Source of the DNA: Bacillus safensis
GTDB taxonomy: Bacteria; Bacillota; Bacilli; Bacillales; Bacillaceae
Length of the DNA: 64,000 nt
Reading direction: 5' to 3'
NCBI GenBank assembly: GCA_030159235.1
Contig: BSBG01000007.1
Location: 62,001 to 126,000, forward strand
Part shown: positions 1 to 9,865 of the stretch, in pieces
Position numbering within the stretch: position 1 is the stretch's first letter
Layout: each line of letters begins with the position of its first letter
Program-made: the position numbers and the translations under genes
Notes under the pieces: generated by a model
What the model saw: the letters and a program-made list of their open reading frames with translations, nothing else
Told to the model about the DNA's origin: nothing
Database searches by the model: none

Positions 1-3000
1 TTTTAATTGAAGTGATAGATCAAGAGGAATTAAGAAAGATAGAAGAACGTACTAAAGCGATAGATGGAGTAGAGGAAGCGGCAGCTTTCATTGAAAGTCA
101 GACAGAAAAACGAATGACCTATCACCTAGATGACCTGTTCCCTGATCGACAGCGTACTCAGGGAAACGTACCGCAATCAAAGAATGAAGCGGTCGAAACA
201 AAACTTTCATCCGCACATGAAAAGCCGCCGGCACTTGTGTATGGAGGGGATGTCATCAAAAAACCAGGCGAACCTGTCACACTAACAGAGGTGCTGATTC
301 GCTCAGCCTTTATGTCGCCTGACCGCGGTGTGACCTATATAAAAGAAGATGGGCGCACGTTGACGCAAACCTACCCTGAACTTCTAACAAGCGCTGAACG
401 GGTTCTGTCTGGTTTAAGGTCAGCAGGACTCGCAAACGGTGATCAAGTGTTACTTCAATTGAAAGATCACCAAGATTTTATCACGGTGTTTTGGGGATGT
501 ATTCTCGGTGGAATCATTCCGACCCCAGTCTCTGTGCCGCCCGTTTATGATGAAATGAATCAAGGTGTGAACAAGCTGAAGGGCGTGTTTCAGCTTCAAC
601 ATGAACCTTTCATTATTACAAACGAAGCAAGAGCTAAGGACATTGCTGGGCTGCGAGCGGCATTTGAAGCAGAAGCGATGCCTATTTTAACAATTGAATC
701 ATTGTTGGCGTGTGAACCAGATGAACAGCATTATGAGCCGGAACCGGATGAGCCTGTGCTTCAGCTGCTTTCCTCAGGAAGCACAGGTGTGCCAAAGTGT
801 ATCCGTCATCATCATCAAAGTATCTTATCTAGAATCATCTCCTTTGAGCAGGCAAATGGTTTTACGCATGAGGATGTGTCGCTGAACTGGATGCCGCTTG
901 ATCATGTTGGCGGGATCGTCATGTTTCATGTACATGATGTCTACCTTGGCTGCCAGCAGATTAGTCCATCCATCGATCAATTTATCGAGCGGCCGATGGT
1001 GTGGCTGGATTGGATAGAAACATACGGGGTCACAAGGACATGGGCGCCAAACTTTGCCTTTGCCATGATAAATGAATATGAGGACGAGATCCGCAAGGGG
1101 AGCTGGGATCTGTCCACTCTGACTTATATCATGAATGCAGCCGAAGCGGTTGTTCCAAAAGTGACGCAGCGCTTCATGCACATCATGGGTCAGCACGGAT
1201 TAAGCCGCCATGCGATGGTGCCGGCTTACGGCATGTCGGAAACATCCTCAGCCATTGTTCAGTCAAAGGAATTTATGAGGAACAGTGAACAGGATGGACA
1301 GCTAACGATTGATCAGACGTCGTTAACAAGTGAAATTCAATGTGTGACGCATGATCATCCGCATAAGATCACGTTTACAGAAGTCGGCGCACCCATTCCG
1401 TCTGTATGGATTCGGATTGTAGATGAGCATCATCAGGTGCTGCCAGAAGATCAAGTAGGCCGCCTGCAGGTGAAGAGTCCGACAATTATGATGGGCTACT
1501 ATCAAAATGAGGAAGCCAATCAAGAAGTTTTTGCAGAAAACGGCTGGTTTCACACAGGCGATTTAGGGTTTATTCACGAAGGGCGTCTTGTTCTGACAGG
1601 TCGAGAAAAGGACATCATTGTGATCAACGGAGCCAACTATTTGAATTACGAAATTGAAGCGGTTGTGGAAGAAGTGGACGGGGTGGAAGTCACCTTTGCC
1701 GCTGCGTACGGCATTTACAATCCCGAATCTAGCAACGACACGCTTGCCGTCTTTTTTGTCTCACAAAAGAATTCGATAGAAGAACAAATGACGATGATTC
1801 AACAGATTAGAGAGGCCATCATTCGAAAAATCGGGATAGAGCCTGATCACATCATTCCGGTGAAAAAAGACCAATTTCCGAAAACGGAGAGTGGGAAAAT
1901 CCAACGTGCCCAGTTAGGCGCAGCACTAAAAGATGGCAAATTCCGGGACATTGAACGGACACTGGATCTTGCTTCTGAAAATGAACAAACTCTCCCAGAT
2001 TGGTTTTATAAGCGCATTTGGGCTAAAGAGCAAATCGGTCCAACTCAGCCTTTTGCTGATCATGTGCTTGTTTTCGAGGATGAAAAAAGGCTTTATCAAT
2101 CGCTTTACGTACAATTTGAAGAAAGGAATCAGCCCTATATTTCTGTGAGAAAAGGGCATGAATTTCTCCGTCTGTCCAAAGGGATGTACCAGATAAACCC
2201 GAGAATCAAGGGGGATTACGTCAGGCTCGTTGCAGCACTTGAAGCAGATGAACTAAAGCCGGGATGTATGCTTCATTTATGGAATGTGTCAGACAAAGAA
2301 GTCATCCTTGATCCTGCACAGTTCAAAGAGCGGCATGAGGGCACCAGTCAATCCATTTTGTACTTGTATCAAGCGTTGAGACAAGCAAATAAAGAGCCAA
2401 TCCGTCTTGTCGTTGTGACAAAAGGTGGTCAATTTGTGAAGCCTCAAGACGATCTACATGTGGAGAAAACGTCGCTTGTAGGTCTATTAAAAACCATTCC
2501 GCAAGAATGGGAGGGGGCAGAGGTGTCTCATCTTGATATTGAAGCGGAGAAGGTGGAGCAGGAGGCCAAGCTTATTGCGGAAGAATTGTCTGCGATTCAT
2601 CTAAAAGCAGAGGTATCTTACCGAGAAGGGCACAGGTTCGTACCAAAGCTGGAAAAAGTCGATATGCTGGAAGCGCCTCAAACAGAAGGGTTTTTAGAAT
2701 ATGAAGGTCTTTATTTATTGACTGGAGGACTTGGCGGTATTGGGTTTGAGCTGTCTAGGCAGATGCTCCAATTTGGCTTAAAGCTCGTATTGATTGGACG
2801 GACATCATTGGAAGGCAGCGTGGAAAAAGAAGAGGCATTCTCACAGCTAAAAGGTCTTGGTGACGTCATTTATGTCCAAGCGGATGTGACCAACTTATCT
2901 GACGTAGAGCAGGCGATGTATGAAGCAGAGAAGTATTTTGGACAATCGATCCGAGGCGTGCTGCATTTAGCCGGTTCTGGTAATGTGTCCGAGCATTTTC

Positions 3001-6000
3001 AGCATGCGGACACGTATACTCTGGCACATACGTCAGAAGAGGATTTCACAAAAGAAATGTCAGGGAAAGCAGTCGGTGCGTGGGTTCTGCAAGAAGCCTT
3101 TAAGTATGATCCGACAGTACCACTTGTCTTTTTTGGGTCGGTAAATGGCTTTTTTGGCGGCACAACATTTGGGGCATACTCTGCAGCCAACAGCTTTTTA
3201 GATGGACTCGCGCACGCTCTTACCTTTCAAGAAGGAAGACGAGCGATTACTTTGAACTTTAGTATGTGGGATAATCTCGGTTTGTCTAAGGGACATATTG
3301 GAGCAGCTCTCACCGTTCGTAAGGGATTTCAATTGATTGGAAAGAAGCAAGGTCTCCATTCATTGTGTCTAGGTGCTCGGCTGAATGAAGCGCATCTATT
3401 TATCGGCCTAGACGGAGCAAATCCAGAAATCGCCGAGTACCTTCAGCCATCTCCAATACCCGTCTTTGAGAAAAAGCTTTTTTACACCGTTCAGCCTGGC
3501 AAAGAAGTGCATGTTGAAGAGATCACAAGTATCATTGAAGGAAATTGGGACATTCAGCAAGTAAAAGAAATACCGAAAAAACAAGATGGCTCTATTGATA
3601 ATGAAGCGCTCAAACGGAATCATCATAAAAGCGTCAAAAACTTTGAAAAGCAATTACCAGAAACGGAGACAGAACAGCTGATTGCTGCCATATGGGAGGA
3701 CATTTTAGACGTAGATCGTGTGTATAAAGAGGATCAATTCTTCGATCTTGGCGGACATTCATTAAAGGCGACTCAAACCATTTCTCGGATAAATCATGAA
3801 TGTTCAATCAAGGCACCTTTAAAAATATTATTTGAAAGCAGACACCTTGCACATTTGGCGCAAATCGTTGATGACATCAAAGGGGGAGCAGCTGTTCAGG
3901 AAGCTGAGATTCCTAAGCTTGAAAAGAAAGCAAGCTATGAACTGTCACATGCCCAGAAGCGTATTTGGTTCTTATCCACATTAGAAAAGAGCCATCATTA
4001 CAATATACTAGGTGCTTGGAAGCTGACAGGACCATTACACATTCAAGCGTTAACAAAAGCGATCGGTCTTTTAACGAAGCGCCATGAAGCACTTCGGGCA
4101 ACATTCAAATCAATTGGCGGCAAGCCGGTTCAACAGATTCGTGAAGACCTTCCGCCATCTGTGACCGTTGCGAACTTCTCATTATTTAATGAAAAAACAA
4201 GAACGAGAAGACTCAAGCAACTTATTCAGCAAGAGGCAAATCGCAGTTATGATTTAGAAAGAGGGCCTCTTGCGCAGTGGACGATTGTGGATATGGGCAA
4301 GGAGGAATATTATCTCCTTTGCGCGCAGCACCACATCATTTCAGATGCATGGTCGCTTAGCCTGCTCATTCGGGAGCTAGAAGTGGTGTATGACGCGCTG
4401 CTTGGGGATCAAACACCGCAGCTTCCGGTGCTGGAAATCGAGTGGACAGATTATGTTCATTGGGAAAATGAACAATTAAAGCATCATCAAGCAGACCAAA
4501 CCTATTGGCTCGATACCTTAAAGGGTGAGCTTCCGATGTTAGAGCTTCCGTTTGACCGTCCTCGTCCGCCGGTTCAAACATTTAGCGGCGCTACAGAGCA
4601 AATCGAACTGGAAGAACCGCTTATCCGCCGCTTGCAGGCTTTATCCAAGCAGCAGGGTACTACGCTGTTCATGACGATGCTGTCCGCATACTATGTTCTG
4701 CTTCACAAGCTTTCTGGACAAACAGATATCATCATTGGTTCACCTATTGCAGGGCGGGATGCCAAGCAATCAGAGCAGCTCGTTGGCATGTTTGTGAATA
4801 CACTTGCGCTGAGACTGGACGTCTCAACAGCAGAGACGTTTGTAGAAGTCATGGAAAACGTGAAAGAGCTGACATTAAAAGCCTTTGAGCATCAGCATTA
4901 TCCATTTGACAAGCTTGTCGACGATCTTTCGTTGGATAGAGATTTAAGCCGGTCACCTATTTTTCAGACCGCCATGGGTTATGTCACAGATTCGCTCGAT
5001 ATTAATTTCAAAGGCCTGACAAGTGAACAGGTAATGGTTCATCATACAGTATCTAAATTTGATCTCACCCTGCATGTGTTTGAACAGGAGAATCAGCTGT
5101 CCATTCATGTGGAATACAATACGGACTTATTTGATCAAGAGACGATTCATCGTTATATGAACTATTATCTCCATCTGTTAGATAGCATGACGGCTCAGCC
5201 TGAACGTACATTTTTTGATTATTGCTTAATGGACAAAGTGGAACAGGCTGCCATGATCCTAGGGGGAAATCAAACGGATACGCCTTATCCAAAGCGTACG
5301 ATTCAAGAGCTGTTTGAAGAACAGGTGCAGCGTGATCCGTATCGCATTGCGTTGTCGTATATGGATGAGCACATGACGTATCAAGACCTAGATGAGAAGG
5401 CGACACAGCTTGCTGCTTATTTGCAGTCAAAAGGAATTGGACCAGGTTCGCTTGTACCAATGCTTTTTGATCGGTCCTTTGCCATGATTGTTGCGGTACT
5501 AGGTATCGTCAAGTCTGGTGCAGCGTATGTTCCGATGTCACCTGAATATCCAGATGCACGCATCCGCCTCATCATTCGTGATACACAAAGTGATGTGATC
5601 ATCACCCAGTCTCATTTTGCAGATCGTCTCGTAGACTTCACTTGTACAAAGATTGACATGGACAAGTCATTACCAGAAACTGATGCAGTGTATCAAAGAG
5701 AGCCATCCATCATAGGGGAAGACCAGATCGCCTATGTCAACTACACATCAGGCTCAACAGGTACACCAAAAGGCGTGATGCTCCCTCATGCAGGAGTTGT
5801 CCGCTTGGTTAAAGAAACAAACTATATTGAATTAGGTCCAGACGACAAGATGCTTCAGTTGTCAAACTATGCTTTTGATGCCTTTACATTTGAATTATGG
5901 GGAATGCTGCTGAATGGCGGTCAGCTCATTCTGCTTCCAAAATATGCAGCACTGAATATGGACGAATTGGCGCGTTTCATCAACATGCATCAAGTGACAG

Positions 6001-7886
6001 CGAACTGTCTGCCAACTGCATTATTTAATCGGCTGGTGGAGCACGATCCAAAAAGTGTGGCAGGCTACCGCACATTACTCGTTGGCGGAGAAGCTATGTC
6101 TAGTGAGCATGCACGAAAGGCACTGCCGCATATGGAAGGTGTGCTCATCAATGCTTACGGTCCAACCGAAAACACGACCTTAGCCACAACACATCAAGTC
6201 ACACACGTGCCAAAAGGCGCAAGATCAGTTCCAATTGGTGTCCCGGTGTCGAACACAACGGTCGTCATACTGGACGATGCGCTCAACCCAGTGCCAGCAG
6301 GCGTCAAAGGAGAAATGTATATCGGTGGAATCGGACTGGCTAAAGGCTACCTCCATGATCCAAAGCAGACAAAGGAGCGGTTTATTGACAATCCTTTTCC
6401 TGAACTAAAGGGAGAGAAGCTGTATCGTTCAGGTGACCTTGGCACATGGCGGTCAGATGGCACGATTGAATATCTCGGCCGAAAAGATCACCTGGTGAAA
6501 ATTAGAGGCTACCGAATTGAATGCGGAGAAATTGAGACAGCCTTGCTCAAGCATCCGCAAGTCAAGGAATGTACAGTCGTCGCCAAAACGTATGGCAGCT
6601 CAAAACGGCTGGCGGCCTACCTTGTGACAGATGGAGAACATCCTGTACCGGGCTGGAAAGCATTTTTGCAGGAAAGCCTGCCAGGCTATATGATTCCAAG
6701 TTACTTTGTCGTACTGGATGAAATGCCAGTGACAACGAACGGGAAGGTTGATCAAAAAGCACTGCCAGAGCCAACAGAAACAATCTCTCTTTCACATGAT
6801 GACGTCAAACCGGTCACCGAAACGGAAGAACGGATTGTCGCAGCTTTCAAAGAAGTGCTTGGTGTCAAACAAGTTGGTATGCATGACTCCTTCTTTGATT
6901 TAGGCGGCGATTCAATCATGAGTATTCAGGCTGTGGCCAAATTAAAAGAAAAAGGTGTTCGTGTAGATCCGAAATGGATTTTCATGCACCCAGCGCCTGC
7001 GCAGTTATCCGCATATTTGGATGCAGCGCCAGAAGCCGGGGAGCACGTAGAAAGGTCTCCGAAGGACTATGTAATCGAACTGAAAAAAGGCAATCCAGCA
7101 GAACCGAGAATATTCTTTGCACCGCCTGCCGGTGGAACGGTGATGGGCTATATTGATGTGGCCAAGCTCATGACACATCAAGGTGCTGTTTACGCCTTAC
7201 AGTCTCCAGGCTTGTATGAGGATGAAGAACCGCAATTCCTCCATTACACAGAGCTTGTGACCATTTTTATTGAAGCCATTGAGACCTTCTACCGGCCAGG
7301 CATTGACTATCTAGCAGGGCATTCAATGGGTGGACATCTTGCCTACGGAATGAATCAGCGACTTTCTCATGCAGGAAAAGCGCCGAAGGGACTCATCATT
7401 TTAGACACGGTGCCAGTGCTAAGAGACGAGGCAGATCAGGCACTTCATGCCGATATGAACGAAGAAGAAGTGAAAATGCTTGCACTTGTCCTTGGAATGG
7501 GGAATCTTGTCGGCATCCAGCCAGAAGCTTTACAAGGATTGAGCTTCCAAGAGGTGAAGCAAAAAATACTCAAAGAGGCAGAAAAAGATGAAGTCGTTCA
7601 TCAATTTATGAATGACCAGTATTTAGATAAATATTTGCAAATGCAAACGCATAATACGATCATGTCACAAGCCATTGAATTAGAAAAAGAACCGTTCCCT
7701 GTGCCATTCTATATTGTCCAAAGCAGTGATCACGCAGCTGATTTCCAGAAGAAGTTCACAGACTGGGAGGCTTATACGAAAGAGTCGTGTTCGTATTATC
7801 ACATCAAAGGCGACCATGTCACCATGATGAAAAGGCCTCAGGCAGATGAACTGGCATGGATTTTACAAACTATCGTAAAGGGGTAA
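1..7886 (+). CDS. Hybrid NRPS/PKS-type assembly-line protein, C-terminal part (AL-KR-PCP-C-A-PCP-TE), 5' end outside window
   Basis: The reading frame is open to the first base, and the GTG at 12 has no ribosome binding site, so the gene probably starts upstream. Domains, counted from the GTG: acyl-AMP ligase (about 90-640; SSGSTGVPK, YGMSETSS, GREKDIIVINGAN), ketoreductase (about 895-1115; TGGLGGIG, then the Ser, Tyr and Asn of FFGSVNG and YSAAN), carrier (LGGHSL near 1247), condensation (about 1305-1740; HHIISDAW, Ala replacing the usual Gly), adenylation (about 1760-2255; YTSGSTGTPKGV, NAYGPTE, YRSGDLG), carrier (LGGDSI near 2296) and a terminal thioesterase (GHSMGG near 2437, GDHVTMM near 2600). 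A ligase-KR-carrier start resembles the hydroxy-acyl loading region of bacillaene PksJ. The terminal TE implies the chain is released here. The gene occupies the srfA position but is not srfAC-like. The product is unknown. Confidence 0.9.
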   Translation, partial: LIEVIDQEELRKIEERTKAIDGVEEAAAFIESQTEKRMTYHLDDLFPDRQRTQGNVPQSKNEAVETKLSSAHEKPPALVYGGDVIKKPGEPVTLTEVLIRSAFMSPDRGVTYIKEDGRTLTQTYPELLTSAERVLSGLRSAGLANGDQVLLQLKDHQDFITVFWGCILGGIIPTPVSVPPVYDEMNQGVNKLKGVFQLQHEPFIITNEARAKDIAGLRAAFEAEAMPILTIESLLACEPDEQHYEPEPDEPVLQLLSSGSTGVPKCIRHHHQSILSRIISFEQANGFTHEDVSLNWMPLDHVGGIVMFHVHDVYLGCQQISPSIDQFIERPMVWLDWIETYGVTRTWAPNFAFAMINEYEDEIRKGSWDLSTLTYIMNAAEAVVPKVTQRFMHIMGQHGLSRHAMVPAYGMSETSSAIVQSKEFMRNSEQDGQLTIDQTSLTSEIQCVTHDHPHKITFTEVGAPIPSVWIRIVDEHHQVLPEDQVGRLQVKSPTIMMGYYQNEEANQEVFAENGWFHTGDLGFIHEGRLVLTGREKDIIVINGANYLNYEIEAVVEEVDGVEVTFAAAYGIYNPESSNDTLAVFFVSQKNSIEEQMTMIQQIREAIIRKIGIEPDHIIPVKKDQFPKTESGKIQRAQLGAALKDGKFRDIERTLDLASENEQTLPDWFYKRIWAKEQIGPTQPFADHVLVFEDEKRLYQSLYVQFEERNQPYISVRKGHEFLRLSKGMYQINPRIKGDYVRLVAALEADELKPGCMLHLWNVSDKEVILDPAQFKERHEGTSQSILYLYQALRQANKEPIRLVVVTKGGQFVKPQDDLHVEKTSLVGLLKTIPQEWEGAEVSHLDIEAEKVEQEAKLIAEELSAIHLKAEVSYREGHRFVPKLEKVDMLEAPQTEGFLEYEGLYLLTGGLGGIGFELSRQMLQFGLKLVLIGRTSLEGSVEKEEAFSQLKGLGDVIYVQADVTNLSDVEQAMYEAEKYFGQSIRGVLHLAGSGNVSEHFQHADTYTLAHTSEEDFTKEMSGKAVGAWVLQEAFKYDPTVPLVFFGSVNGFFGGTTFGAYSAANSFLDGLAHALTFQEGRRAITLNFSMWDNLGLSKGHIGAALTVRKGFQLIGKKQGLHSLCLGARLNEAHLFIGLDGANPEIAEYLQPSPIPVFEKKLFYTVQPGKEVHVEEITSIIEGNWDIQQVKEIPKKQDGSIDNEALKRNHHKSVKNFEKQLPETETEQLIAAIWEDILDVDRVYKEDQFFDLGGHSLKATQTISRINHECSIKAPLKILFESRHLAHLAQIVDDIKGGAAVQEAEIPKLEKKASYELSHAQKRIWFLSTLEKSHHYNILGAWKLTGPLHIQALTKAIGLLTKRHEALRATFKSIGGKPVQQIREDLPPSVTVANFSLFNEKTRTRRLKQLIQQEANRSYDLERGPLAQWTIVDMGKEEYYLLCAQHHIISDAWSLSLLIRELEVVYDALLGDQTPQLPVLEIEWTDYVHWENEQLKHHQADQTYWLDTLKGELPMLELPFDRPRPPVQTFSGATEQIELEEPLIRRLQALSKQQGTTLFMTMLSAYYVLLHKLSGQTDIIIGSPIAGRDAKQSEQLVGMFVNTLALRLDVSTAETFVEVMENVKELTLKAFEHQHYPFDKLVDDLSLDRDLSRSPIFQTAMGYVTDSLDINFKGLTSEQVMVHHTVSKFDLTLHVFEQENQLSIHVEYNTDLFDQETIHRYMNYYLHLLDSMTAQPERTFFDYCLMDKVEQAAMILGGNQTDTPYPKRTIQELFEEQVQRDPYRIALSYMDEHMTYQDLDEKATQLAAYLQSKGIGPGSLVPMLFDRSFAMIVAVLGIVKSGAAYVPMSPEYPDARIRLIIRDTQSDVIITQSHFADRLVDFTCTKIDMDKSLPETDAVYQREPSIIGEDQIAYVNYTSGSTGTPKGVMLPHAGVVRLVKETNYIELGPDDKMLQLSNYAFDAFTFELWGMLLNGGQLILLPKYAALNMDELARFINMHQVTANCLPTALFNRLVEHDPKSVAGYRTLLVGGEAMSSEHARKALPHMEGVLINAYGPTENTTLATTHQVTHVPKGARSVPIGVPVSNTTVVILDDALNPVPAGVKGEMYIGGIGLAKGYLHDPKQTKERFIDNPFPELKGEKLYRSGDLGTWRSDGTIEYLGRKDHLVKIRGYRIECGEIETALLKHPQVKECTVVAKTYGSSKRLAAYLVTDGEHPVPGWKAFLQESLPGYMIPSYFVVLDEMPVTTNGKVDQKALPEPTETISLSHDDVKPVTETEERIVAAFKEVLGVKQVGMHDSFFDLGGDSIMSIQAVAKLKEKGVRVDPKWIFMHPAPAQLSAYLDAAPEAGEHVERSPKDYVIELKKGNPAEPRIFFAPPAGGTVMGYIDVAKLMTHQGAVYALQSPGLYEDEEPQFLHYTELVTIFIEAIETFYRPGIDYLAGHSMGGHLAYGMNQRLSHAGKAPKGLIILDTVPVLRDEADQALHADMNEEEVKMLALVLGMGNLVGIQPEALQGLSFQEVKQKILKEAEKDEVVHQFMNDQYLDKYLQMQTHNTIMSQAIELEKEPFPVPFYIVQSSDHAADFQKKFTDWEAYTKESCSYYHIKGDHVTMMKRPQADELAWILQTIVKG

Positions 7887-7892
7887 GGACGT

Positions 7893-8633
7893 ATGAATCA
7901 ATTATTTAAAACGTTTGAAAAAAAATCAGATCTCATTCAGCTTATTTGTTTTCCTTTTGCCGGCGGATATTCCGCCTCGTACCGTCCGCTCTTTGAAGAG
8001 CTAAAAGGCATGGTCGAAGTCACAGCAGCAGAGCCCCCGGGGCATGGCACCAATCTCATGCCGCTCGAATCAAGCATAGACCGGCTGGTGGAACTGTACA
8101 AAGAAGGACTCACGGCCCAATTAAACCGTCCATTTATCCTATTCGGACATTCAATGGGAGGACTTGTGGTGTACAGGCTGACCCAGCTGCTAGAAAAGGA
8201 AGGGATCTATCCTGCAGCAGTGGTGATCTCAGCCATTCAGCCGCCGCAAACAAAACGGCAGATGCTGACCCATTTATCCAATGAAGCATTTGTTCAGCAT
8301 ATTGCCGAAATGGGCGGGATTCCAAAGGAATTGTTAGAGAACAAACCAATGATGGATTACTTTACGCCGTCCTTGCGTGCAGATTATCGGGCGCTCGAAA
8401 CTTTCCAGCACACCGATCAATCGATCATCGACACACCCGTTTATTTATTCAATGGAAAGCAAGATGAGAAATGCATGCAGGATGCAAACGGCTGGTTAAA
8501 ATGGGCAAAAACCATCGAACGCACCAATTTCGATGGAGGCCACATGTATATCAACACACATCTTGAGCAATTTGCAGAGCAGATGAGACATGTCATTGAA
8601 CTCACTACCAATCAACAATTGATTAGACATTAA
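7893..8633 (+). CDS. Type II (repair) thioesterase of the assembly line, SrfAD-type
   Basis: This 246-residue alpha/beta hydrolase is of the external thioesterase family that clears mis-primed carrier domains of NRPS/PKS lines in the cytosol. Visible motifs are FPFAGGYSASY near the N terminus, the nucleophile elbow GHSMGG near residue 86-91 and the catalytic His in GGHMYI near 212. Length matches SrfAD (about 242). It starts six bases after the NRPS stop, and its ribosome binding site (AAAGGGGTAAGG) overlaps the end of that gene, so the two are translationally linked. It also holds the same position as srfAD in B. subtilis, directly before ycxC-ycxD-sfp, which supports the locus assignment. 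Confidence 0.93.
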   Translation: MNQLFKTFEKKSDLIQLICFPFAGGYSASYRPLFEELKGMVEVTAAEPPGHGTNLMPLESSIDRLVELYKEGLTAQLNRPFILFGHSMGGLVVYRLTQLLEKEGIYPAAVVISAIQPPQTKRQMLTHLSNEAFVQHIAEMGGIPKELLENKPMMDYFTPSLRADYRALETFQHTDQSIIDTPVYLFNGKQDEKCMQDANGWLKWAKTIERTNFDGGHMYINTHLEQFAEQMRHVIELTTNQQLIRH

Positions 8634-8637
8634 AAGA

Positions 8638-8664
8638 AAGCGGTCCTCTTTCAAGAGGCCGCTT
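8638..8664 (+). terminator. Hairpin after the thioesterase gene, without T-run
   Basis: An inverted repeat of two six-base blocks (AAGCGG and CCTCTT, one bulged T, against AAGAGG and CCGCTT) follows the thioesterase stop. It lacks a T-tract here. The identical 27 bases occur again at 8840-8866, where the T-tract is present. The two copies flank the dispersed repeat at 8670-8832. Confidence 0.6.
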
Positions 8665-8669
8665 CAGCG

Positions 8670-8832
8670 TGTAGACAAACCCTCGCATTCGTTGTCAGGT
8701 CTGCGCGCCGGTACTCACGAATGTCAAATTCGCTCCGTTCCGGTGCTCGTCCTTCCTAGACTGCAAAGGCTTTCTATCACGCTGAAAAGAAGACAAAGGG
8801 CTAAAATAAAGATCATTTTAGCCCTTTGTCAA
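8670..8832. repeat. Dispersed intergenic repeat, copy 1
   Basis: This 160-base non-coding block shares long stretches with 46053-46197: TGTAGACAAACCCTCGCATTC at the left end, CTCACGAATGTC, CTTCCTAGACT, and TTTCTATCACGCTGAAAAGA before the final hairpin. Copy 1 carries a roughly 12-base insertion around 8690-8705 relative to copy 2. The right end is a perfect 16-bp stem (8792-8807 with 8815-8830, arm GACAAAGGGCTAAAAT) with the loop AAAGATC. Paired differences in copy 2 partly preserve the stem, pointing to a structured element. Function unknown; it could be a miniature mobile element or a bidirectional terminator. Confidence 0.8.
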
Positions 8833-8839
8833 CAATCTG

Positions 8840-8870
8840 AAGCGGTCCTCTTTCAAGAGGCCGCTTTTTA
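8840..8870. terminator. Intrinsic terminator between thioesterase and ycxC
   Basis: Same 27-base hairpin as 8638-8664, here followed by a T-run. It can end plus-strand transcription from the NRPS operon. The A-rich left side is weaker for the converging ycxC transcript. Confidence 0.8.
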
Positions 8871-9785
8871 TTATGAAATCTGTTTCTTCACCACATTTCC
8901 GCCAATCACCCCGCCGATGACGAGCACACCTCCAATGAGATGATACCAATCAATCGCTTCATGTAAAATGAGAACACCGGCGGCGACCGTGATAAACGCG
9001 GATAAATTGTTAAAGATGCTGACCTTTGCCGCTTCAAGCTGAGAGAGTGCATAGTTTGATAAATACGCCGTGAGAAGCGATGAAATGATGCCTAAAAAGA
9101 GCATCGACCATACGAAGGATGCTTGTGTAAATGGACTGAAAAACTCCGGCAATGACCCATTGACTGAATGCCGAATAAGCGCGGCGGCATTGAAAAAAAC
9201 AAAACCAAAGAATGTCATGACGAAGGTGAGTTCGATTACATGGAATCGTTTTGTAATCACTCTGGCAAACACACTGTATACACTGGTTGACAAGGCCGAA
9301 AGTAAAATCAGCACATAGCCGATCAAGTGAGAATGTTTTACATCAATTCCCTTCATGACAAAGAGAAGCATCACCCCGCACACAGAAAGAAAGGTGAACA
9401 TTACTTGTATCCATGTCGCCCGTTCCTTTAAAAACCATGCCGCCAGTCCCATCGTTAAAATGGGAATCGTCGCTTGAATGATGCCAGCCTCTGATGAAGA
9501 TGTATACATCAATCCCCACACTTGAAAAGCAAAGAACAAAACAGGATAAAGCAAGGAAAACGGTACGATATAAATGAGATCACGCCATTGAATAGAGACA
9601 CGATTCTTCTTTCGTAAAAACGGATACAGCAATAGAGCGGCTGCAAAAGAAACGGTAAAGCGGTGTGCCAATAAGTCAATGGGATTGGCTGATTCTAGTG
9701 CTATTTTGACAAATAAAAATGAAAAACCAATGATAGAGGCGTATGCGATCGCGGCAACATACGCTTTTTGTTTTGAAATGTCCAC
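8871..9785 (-). CDS. ycxC: EamA/DMT-family transporter, YcxC-like
   Basis: A 304-residue membrane protein of the drug/metabolite transporter superfamily with about ten hydrophobic segments and the two EamA repeats; each half has the characteristic hydrophobic helix pattern, e.g. GFSFLFVKIALES early and GGVLVIGGVIGG near the end. The start is placed at GTG 9785, preceded by TAAGGAG at good spacing, rather than at the upstream in-frame ATG, which would add 39 residues and overlap the control region of ycxD. Substrate is unknown; family members export amino acids or small metabolites. Gene order (after srfAD, divergent from ycxD) matches ycxC of B. subtilis. The divergent MocR regulator is its likely controller, by inference from arrangement. 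Confidence 0.88.
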   Translation of the reverse strand: MDISKQKAYVAAIAYASIIGFSFLFVKIALESANPIDLLAHRFTVSFAAALLLYPFLRKKNRVSIQWRDLIYIVPFSLLYPVLFFAFQVWGLMYTSSSEAGIIQATIPILTMGLAAWFLKERATWIQVMFTFLSVCGVMLLFVMKGIDVKHSHLIGYVLILLSALSTSVYSVFARVITKRFHVIELTFVMTFFGFVFFNAAALIRHSVNGSLPEFFSPFTQASFVWSMLFLGIISSLLTAYLSNYALSQLEAAKVSIFNNLSAFITVAAGVLILHEAIDWYHLIGGVLVIGGVIGGNVVKKQIS

Positions 9786-9865
9786 AATGTGACTCCTTAC
9801 CGAGCATGCATGCTTCAAATGAATTGACCGGTTCTGTTCTTCTATCGTAATCGGATCATCTAACG

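Noticed and set aside
12-14. GTG at 12 as true start of the assembly-line gene
   Set aside because: No Shine-Dalgarno sequence, and the frame is open to the first base of the window; the gene almost certainly starts upstream.
825-1196. Long antisense frames inside the NRPS gene and other large genes
   Set aside because: Shadows of strongly biased coding sequence; no ribosome binding sites or recognisable proteins.
8692-8943. Small plus-strand frame inside repeat copy 1, similar to one in copy 2 (46081-46287)
   Set aside because: The similar peptides (PRLQR-SITLKR and IKIILAL) follow from DNA identity of the repeat; starts differ, ends run into unrelated flanks and no ribosome binding sites are seen.
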